From Acidobacteriaceae bacterium (GTDB lineage: Bacteria > Acidobacteriota > Terriglobia > Terriglobales > Acidobacteriaceae), in assembly GCA_003152795.1 (NCBI GenBank), contig PMBA01000181.1:4367-24777 (forward strand): a DNA stretch of 20,411 nt. The letters run 5' to 3'. Within the stretch, counting starts at the first letter, position 1. Every line of letters begins with the position of its first letter. This document shows, in pieces, positions 15,338 through 20,411 of the stretch. Under the pieces are notes generated by a model. That model saw only the letters and a list, made by a program, of their open reading frames with translations, was not told the DNA's origin and did no database searches. The translations under genes and the position numbers were made by a program.

Positions 15338-16165
15338 TCAGTCCTTTGTGTAGAGAAGGTGCCCCGCGGTCTTCTTCAAACGGAATGCCGAGGTGATCCG
15401 GCCGACGGATTCAGAGTGGCCCAGAAATAGATAGCCCTTGGGATTCAGCGAGTCGTAGAAGTGGTTCACAACATTGCGCCGCGACTCATCATCGAAGTAG
15501 ATCAGTACGTTTCTGCAGAAGATAAAATCGTAACTGCGCATGGCTTTCATCTGCACGCTGTCGTTCAGATTGAGCTTTTCCAGAGTCACCAACCGGGCGG
15601 TTTCCGGTGCGATGCGGAACCCGGCAGCCGTCGGCACCAGATGCTTGCTGTAAAGGACGGGAACGCCTTTGACAGAACGATCGCCATACAGCGCGTTGCG
15701 GGCGAGTTCGAGCATGTTCTCATCGATATCGGTAGCTTTGATCCTGATGTCCCAATTCCTGGCATCGGGAAACACCTCGCGGATAATGATGGCGAGGGTG
15801 TAGGCCTCCTCGCCCGAAGAGCACCCGGCGCACCAGATGCGAATGCGGCGATCGCTGGTTTTCTGCCGCGCGGCAATCAGTTCGGGCAGGCAAACGTCGG
15901 CAAAACCTGCCAGCTGTTCGAACTCGCGGAACATATAGGTTTCGTTGGTGGTGACCAGATTTGCCAGGGCCTGCATCTCGTTACCGCTGGAATCGCAATA
16001 GCCCAGCTGGAAAAGATATTCGTCGGCGTCCTTCAGGCCGAGTTCGGTGATTCTGCGCTCCACTCGCTTGTTGAGGAAGTAGAGTTTCTTTTCATCGAAT
16101 TGAAGGCCCAGCTTGCGGTAGATGAGCTTGCTCAGTTTGGTGAACTGCTCAGCGGTGAGTTCCAT
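15338..16165 (-). CDS. cheR: Chemoreceptor methyltransferase CheR
   Basis: The product is 275 aa. CheR transfers methyl groups from S-adenosylmethionine to receptor glutamates. The N-terminal helical domain (about 1-75) precedes TTNETYMFRE (72-81). The SAM-binding loop is IWCAGCSSGEEAYTLA (110-125), the acidic strand is IKATDID (142-148), and FCRNVLIYF is at 216-224. The family ending GHSESVGR is at 249-256. The ATG at 16165 has a strong GGAGG eight bases upstream; longer frames run into the HEAT gene. The HEAT gene ends 34 bp inside cheR. Presence of cheR implies that a methylated receptor exists, yet none is in the window. Confidence 0.95.
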   Translation of the reverse strand: MELTAEQFTKLSKLIYRKLGLQFDEKKLYFLNKRVERRITELGLKDADEYLFQLGYCDSSGNEMQALANLVTTNETYMFREFEQLAGFADVCLPELIAARQKTSDRRIRIWCAGCSSGEEAYTLAIIIREVFPDARNWDIRIKATDIDENMLELARNALYGDRSVKGVPVLYSKHLVPTAAGFRIAPETARLVTLEKLNLNDSVQMKAMRSYDFIFCRNVLIYFDDESRRNVVNHFYDSLNPKGYLFLGHSESVGRITSAFRLKKTAGHLLYTKD

Positions 16166-17229
16166 CGCGGGCGCCTCCTGAGAAGTTCTTCCAGTTCTTC
16201 GTTGATTTCGGGATCGCTCACCGTCGACAGCAGAGATTGCAGCGCGCTTTCCACCCTGGAGTCGGAAGAGTTCGCGAGGGACTCGACCGCCGCCAGAGCA
16301 AGCGTGCGGTCGGGGTCGTGGATATAGGGCAGGACCGCGAGCGCCACGCGGATCGAACCCGTGAAGTGCCCCAACAGACGGATCAGGTGGAAACACACGC
16401 CCGCATCGAGCTCGGGCTGGAGGAGGCCACACAGCTCTGCTTCACAGATTGGGTTTAATTCCGACACCTGGTGGCGGGCGACGATCCTGGTAATCGCATC
16501 GATAGCGACCTCGTACACGGAGGCGCCCTTGCGTTCGATGGTCCGGCAAATCTCTTCGATGGACTCGGCGCCGGCGGCGCCGCCAAGCAGCTTGAGGAAA
16601 GGCTGCTGGTAGATACCCGGCACCTCGGCGGCGTCGGGATATCTGGCGCGGAGAGCATCGAGCGTCGGTTCGGTTCCGATTTGCGCCAGGGTCTCAAGAC
16701 ACGCGCAAATCACCATGGGTTGCGAGCTTTCGAGGGCAATCGCGAGTACGGGCTGGGCGAAAGCGCTGCGCCGGCTGGCACCCACGTTCTCAATCGCGCT
16801 GATCACGACGTTGATGTCGCCATCCTTCAACGCCGCGAAATAAAGAGCGTCCGGCGCGCCGATGGAGGCTTGACTCAGAATGTCTACACTGAATTTGCGC
16901 AGATCCTTGTCGTCGCCACGCATCAGATGGTTGAGCCCTTCCATCGCGTCATTGGCGCGGCGCTGCAGCATATCCGCGGCCTCGGCCCGGACAAAGGGAT
17001 CGTCATCTTTGAGCAGCGCGATGATCGAGTCCACCGGATTCGAAGTCCAGATGCGTGAGAGCCCACGGAGAATCGCCTCCTTGACGGCGCGCGACCCTTC
17101 CCTGTGGAGTTGCGATACGAGGATGTCGGCGGCGCCAGGATCGCCCGACTCACTGATCTCCTCGGCGGCAAACCGCCGCTCCGAGTCCTCCGGCGCGCTG
17201 AGCGCCGCGATTAGTTTGGCATCGATCAT
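16132..17229 (-). CDS. HEAT-repeat protein between cheB and cheR
   Basis: The product is 365 aa and wholly helical, built from HEAT-like repeats: the pattern DDDPFVRAEAADML (about 75-88) and later DGDINVVISAIENVG and DPDRTLALAAVESLA recur. There is no signal peptide, membrane segment or enzyme motif. HEAT arrays are protein-binding scaffolds, so a partner in the chemosensory array (receptor, CheB or CheR) is plausible but inferred. The ATG at 17229 overlaps the cheB stop by 4 bp (ATGA) with AGGGG upstream, and its 3' end overlaps cheR by 34 bp, so it is translationally tied to both adaptation enzymes. Confidence 0.85.
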   Translation of the reverse strand: MIDAKLIAALSAPEDSERRFAAEEISESGDPGAADILVSQLHREGSRAVKEAILRGLSRIWTSNPVDSIIALLKDDDPFVRAEAADMLQRRANDAMEGLNHLMRGDDKDLRKFSVDILSQASIGAPDALYFAALKDGDINVVISAIENVGASRRSAFAQPVLAIALESSQPMVICACLETLAQIGTEPTLDALRARYPDAAEVPGIYQQPFLKLLGGAAGAESIEEICRTIERKGASVYEVAIDAITRIVARHQVSELNPICEAELCGLLQPELDAGVCFHLIRLLGHFTGSIRVALAVLPYIHDPDRTLALAAVESLANSSDSRVESALQSLLSTVSDPEINEELEELLRRRPRWNSPLSSSPN

Positions 17230-18335
17230 AGCCGCATCCCCTGGCGAGCCGGATTCCGAAGCACAGAATCTCGCCCAGTCTTCGACTCGAGAATGCGCAC
17301 AAGTCTGGCGGCGATTTCCCAGCTCGGCAGTACAATCTCCGCCCCGCCCCGCTTGATGGCCTGAAAGGGCATGCCGAAGACAACACAACTTTCCTCCGAT
17401 TCGGCAATGGTGACGCCACCGGCCTCGCGGATACTCACCATCTGATCCGCCCCATCGTCCCCGATGCCGGTCATCAGGACTCCAATCGTCCTGCGCCCAT
17501 AAACTGCGAGAACCGATTCCATCATCACGTTGACCCCCGGCACAAACAGGGTGCGGGGCTGGCTGGGTCGCCGCAGAACCACCTCGCCGCTGAGCTTGCG
17601 GTAGGGACAAAGATGAAGATTATTCCCGGCTACGTAGCAAAACCCAGGCCGCACCGTGGTGCCGGTCTCCGCCTCGACCACTTCAATGGCGCACTCCTTC
17701 TGCAGCCGCGAAACATAAGTGGCGATGAAGGCGGCGGGCATGTGTTGGACCAGGAAGATCGCAGCGGGGATGTCGGCGGGCAACCCGGGAAGGAAGGTGC
17801 TGATGGTCGCCGGACCACCGGTCGAGATGCCGATGGCAATAGCCCGAATCTCCGCCAGCGCCAGGTTCACAGTCCGCGCCGCCGCCCGTAGCGGCGGGGT
17901 TGTTGGTCGGCTTCGCTTGACCACGCCGGATGCCGCCGCCGCGCGGATCTTGGTAATCAGTTCCTGGGCCACGGTGTCCAGATTCGCGGAAACTGTGCCC
18001 TCCGGTTTGGCGACAAAATCGAATGCTCCTAGCGCCAGGCATTCGAACGTTTCCACCGCGCCCTGCTGGGTCAGCGAACTGAACATAATGACCGGGCAAA
18101 TCTTTTCGGCCAGGATCATCTGCATGGCGCTGATGCCATCGAGTTTCGGCATGTTGATGTCCATGGTCACGACATCGGGCTTGAACTCGATTGCCTTCTG
18201 GAATGCGTCTTCGCCGTCTCGGGCGGTCGCGAGCACCTTGATGTCGGGAGCCCGGGTCAGCAACCGGCTGATCAGATTCCGCATTAAGGCGGAGTCGTCG
18301 GCGACCAGAACGCGAATGAATGATCCCTGCCACAT
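17226..18335 (-). CDS. cheB: Chemotaxis methylesterase CheB
   Basis: The product is 369 aa. The receiver domain covers residues 1-125 (Asp13-Asp14, phospho-acceptor Asp59 in VVTMDINMPKLDG, Lys110 in VAKPEG). A linker leads to the C-terminal methylesterase (about 163-350). The catalytic triad is Ser171 (IGISTGGP), His198 (LVQHMPAAF) and Asp294 (GIGDDGADQM). The nucleophile motif has Ile where Ala is more usual. Phosphorylation by CheA activates removal of receptor methyl groups. The start at 18335 has AAGG ten bases upstream. A 144-bp gap separates it from the upstream CheW fusion, and the HEAT gene follows with a 4-bp overlap. Confidence 0.96.
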   Translation of the reverse strand: MWQGSFIRVLVADDSALMRNLISRLLTRAPDIKVLATARDGEDAFQKAIEFKPDVVTMDINMPKLDGISAMQMILAEKICPVIMFSSLTQQGAVETFECLALGAFDFVAKPEGTVSANLDTVAQELITKIRAAAASGVVKRSRPTTPPLRAAARTVNLALAEIRAIAIGISTGGPATISTFLPGLPADIPAAIFLVQHMPAAFIATYVSRLQKECAIEVVEAETGTTVRPGFCYVAGNNLHLCPYRKLSGEVVLRRPSQPRTLFVPGVNVMMESVLAVYGRRTIGVLMTGIGDDGADQMVSIREAGGVTIAESEESCVVFGMPFQAIKRGGAEIVLPSWEIAARLVRILESKTGRDSVLRNPARQGMRL

Positions 18336-18479
18336 CGACTCAGCCTTCCCGGCACTGGCGTGCGGGACTTCCCTGTGACGCCGCTTCGCGGCTGGAGCGT
18401 TAGAGCGTTAAAGTTTGTCGCTCCGCTTTGAATTGTGACGCCGACTTGAGATGCCCCTCTCTCCACTTCCACGCCTGGT
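18336..18479. other. Gap between the CheW fusion and cheB with small repeats
   Basis: This is the longest gap inside the operon (144 bp). It holds a perfect short hairpin GCCGC-TTC-GCGGC (18380-18392), a 9-bp direct repeat GTGACGCCG (18375-18383 and 18435-18443) and a tandem AGCGTTA pair at 18396-18410. I see no convincing promoter or terminator, but the space could hold one. Confidence 0.4.
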
Positions 18480-20411
18480 CTAAGCGTTCGCCGCCAGGGC
18501 CGCCAGTTCGCTCTGCTCTCCGCGAGTGAGTACCTTGCCCACATCCAGCAGAACGATCATTCGCTTTCCGTCTTCAACCTTGCCAATACCGGAGACGAAC
18601 TGGCCATCGACGCCATTGGAAATGCTGGCCGGAGGCGGAGCGATATTGCGCTTGGCGATGCTCAGAACCTGCTTCACGGAATCGACCACCAGGCCCGTCT
18701 TGGCGCCGCCGAGGTCGACAATGATGACCCGGGTGTGATCGTCGGAAGCTTTCTCCTCGAGCGCAAACAGGGTTCGCGTGCTAAGCACGGGAATGACTTC
18801 GCCGCGCAGGTTGGTCACGCCCTCAACATACTTAGGCGCCTTTGGCGTCTGCGTGATCTTGGACAACCGGTCGATTTCCTGGATCCTCGCAATGGGGATG
18901 CCGTACTCCTCTTTGCCGAGAAGGAAAGTCACCAGTTGTATCTCGCCATCCTGACCGTTTTCGTCTTCTTTTTTCACTTCACTGGAGGCCGTACTTTCAG
19001 CGGCGGCACCGCTGTTGGCGGCCTCCGCCTGCTTGGCCTCTCCCCCGTCGGTGATGTTCGAGAGCACCTTATGATCGAGCAGATTGCCGGTAGCGAGGAG
19101 CAGAATGAGCCGGTTGCCATCGTCCAGTTTGGCGATGCCAGAAAGGCTGACTCCCTGTTCATGGGCAACGTTGGGCGGAGCCTCGATGGCGTCATCCTGA
19201 ACCCCCAGGACTTCATTGACGTGATCGACGACCAGCCCCAGTTGGAAACCATTGGAATCGACCACGATGATGCGCTGGTCCTCGTGAATGCTGCCATCAA
19301 CCTGTTCTTCAAAGGTATGCAGCGCGGCAACGACCGCCTTGGCCGAGGCCACCACGTCTTTGTTTAGCGCGTCTACCCCCTTCGCATCCAGCCCGTGACC
19401 ATTGGTGCCGGCCTGCTTGGTGACGTGCTCGTTTAAACCCCGCGCCTGGGCAAGGGTTTCGGTCAGCGACTGGCTGGAACTGTTGAAAGCCGAGAGCCAG
19501 GTCCGCAGTTGTTCCGCCGCCGCCGTCACGACGTGCATATCGGGCGTGTCGGTGGAGCCGCTCTGCGCCAGCCAGGCTTGGTATTCCGTGCCAGCCAGTC
19601 GACAGGCAGCAACCAGGTCGGCGGAAAACGATGTCTGCCGCAAGAGCCGGCGCAGATCCACAATAGGCAGGATCTGCCCTCGCACCGTCAAAACGCCCAG
19701 CAGGTGCTCCGGCGCGCCGGGCACTTCCTTGGGTGTTTGCACGCGCAGGATTTCGCGGACATGCTCCATGGGAAACGCAAATTCTTCCCGGCCGATTTGG
19801 AAACTGACCAGCTGCCGCACTTCGCCCCCCTTTGCCTGCACGTCTTTGCTGTTGCTATCGCTCTGGGCCTCCTTGATCTGTTCTTCGGCAGAGTCGTGAA
19901 TACCTTTGGGCCCGCTACTGGAGTGCGCAGCGGAACTTTTCGCCATGGCTTCGGCGATGGCGTCCCCGGAACCATTACTGCTGCCAAAGGTGCAGACACG
20001 GCGGGCATCCAGCGCGATGATGATTCGTTCGCCGTTGTCGAGTTTGACGACGCCATCGATGTAGTCGGCAGTCTCGTTACGGATCGCGGCCGGCGGGGGC
20101 TCGAACTCGTTCCGGCCAACTCGTGTAACCTGGCGGACGCCATCGACCAGCAACCCGGTTCGCTTTCCTTCAATATCGATGACCAGCACCCGGCTGCGGT
20201 CGGTGTGATCCTCACGCTTCATCCCGAATCGTGTCCGGATGTCGAAGATAGGCAACACCGCTCCCCGCAAACTCGAAATCCCCTCCACATAGTCAGGGGT
20301 ATGCGGGAGTTTGGACATTTTCGGCAGCCGGATGATTTCCTGCACCGACATGATGTCGAAGCCGAATTCCTCATCCTTGAGCAAGAAAGTGACCAGTTGA
20401 GTTCCGTCCGC
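18480..20411 (-). CDS. Triple CheW-domain scaffold protein with an insertion (5' end off the window)
   Basis: About 643 residues are visible and the frame is open at the window edge. Three CheW domains follow one another. The first starts at the window edge (QLVTFLLKDEEFGF). The second is at about visible residues 199-440 (RQLVSFQIGREEFAFPMEHV). The third is at about 490-629 (IQLVTFLLGKEEYGIPIARI). Each has the LRG motif after the first barrel (SSLRGAVLPIFD, LTVRGQILPIVD, TNLRGEVIPVLS) and the VVDHV-like helix of the second barrel. Low-complexity Ala/Ser/Glu linkers separate them. The middle domain is interrupted by about 118 helical residues between its two barrels. Such proteins bridge CheA and receptors and could organise a lattice by themselves. 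Confidence 0.9.
   Translation of the reverse strand, partial: ADGTQLVTFLLKDEEFGFDIMSVQEIIRLPKMSKLPHTPDYVEGISSLRGAVLPIFDIRTRFGMKREDHTDRSRVLVIDIEGKRTGLLVDGVRQVTRVGRNEFEPPPAAIRNETADYIDGVVKLDNGERIIIALDARRVCTFGSSNGSGDAIAEAMAKSSAAHSSSGPKGIHDSAEEQIKEAQSDSNSKDVQAKGGEVRQLVSFQIGREEFAFPMEHVREILRVQTPKEVPGAPEHLLGVLTVRGQILPIVDLRRLLRQTSFSADLVAACRLAGTEYQAWLAQSGSTDTPDMHVVTAAAEQLRTWLSAFNSSSQSLTETLAQARGLNEHVTKQAGTNGHGLDAKGVDALNKDVVASAKAVVAALHTFEEQVDGSIHEDQRIIVVDSNGFQLGLVVDHVNEVLGVQDDAIEAPPNVAHEQGVSLSGIAKLDDGNRLILLLATGNLLDHKVLSNITDGGEAKQAEAANSGAAAESTASSEVKKEDENGQDGEIQLVTFLLGKEEYGIPIARIQEIDRLSKITQTPKAPKYVEGVTNLRGEVIPVLSTRTLFALEEKASDDHTRVIIVDLGGAKTGLVVDSVKQVLSIAKRNIAPPPASISNGVDGQFVSGIGKVEDGKRMIVLLDVGKVLTRGEQSELAALAANA

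Noticed and set aside
19281..19637. CZB (chemoreceptor zinc-binding) domain as the CheW insertion
   Set aside because: The insert is helical and of about the right length, but the expected histidine and cysteine ligands are not in the usual positions.

Overview
The window is GC-rich, gene-dense bacterial DNA with no rRNA, tRNA, phage or insertion-sequence signals. Several features fit the phylum Acidobacteriota (Terriglobia/Koribacter-like): a large BNR/VPS10-type repeat exoprotein, a small protein starting MAKRRGNPNWGKP, a receiver-PilZ-PilZ protein and a COG3375 GNAT enzyme. This assignment is inference from gene content and style, not from a marker gene.

Left part (1-5771). A truncated secreted beta-propeller protein (minus) is divergent from a MerR-like regulator followed 17 bp later by a small four-cysteine protein (plus). 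Next on the minus strand are a RibBA-type riboflavin protein whose two catalytic halves both deviate from consensus, a DUF4126 membrane protein, and a 75-aa conserved-looking small protein with a terminator. A 498-bp non-coding stretch with a 16-bp palindrome, a promoter and hairpins then precedes a plus-strand receiver-PilZ-PilZ protein.

Middle part (5772-10033). Acetyl-CoA synthetase (acs) and a GNAT acyltransferase lie head-to-tail on the minus strand. A 268-bp divergent region, with a promoter and three 13-bp tandem repeats, separates them from a plus-strand exported SH3/TPR protein.

Right part (10034-20411). Nine minus-strand genes form a tightly packed chemosensory operon. In transcription order they are: a triple CheW fusion (5' end outside the window), CheB, a HEAT-repeat protein, CheR, a single-domain response regulator, a 573-aa soluble helical protein, a STAS protein, CheY and CheA. 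Several junctions overlap by 4-34 bp. The phosphorelay core (CheA His49, CheY and receiver Asp53, CheB Asp59) and the adaptation core (CheR; CheB Ser171/His198/Asp294) look intact. No canonical methyl-accepting chemoreceptor, CheD or CheC/CheX is present in the window.

The most interesting signals are in this operon. They are the 573-aa protein with a CheZ-like DxxxQ motif in the place where a receptor or phosphatase would be expected, the HEAT protein between CheB and CheR, and a helical insertion of about 118 residues inside the middle CheW domain. Together they suggest a divergent chemosensory pathway, possibly controlling motility, pili or another output; the output itself is not visible here.
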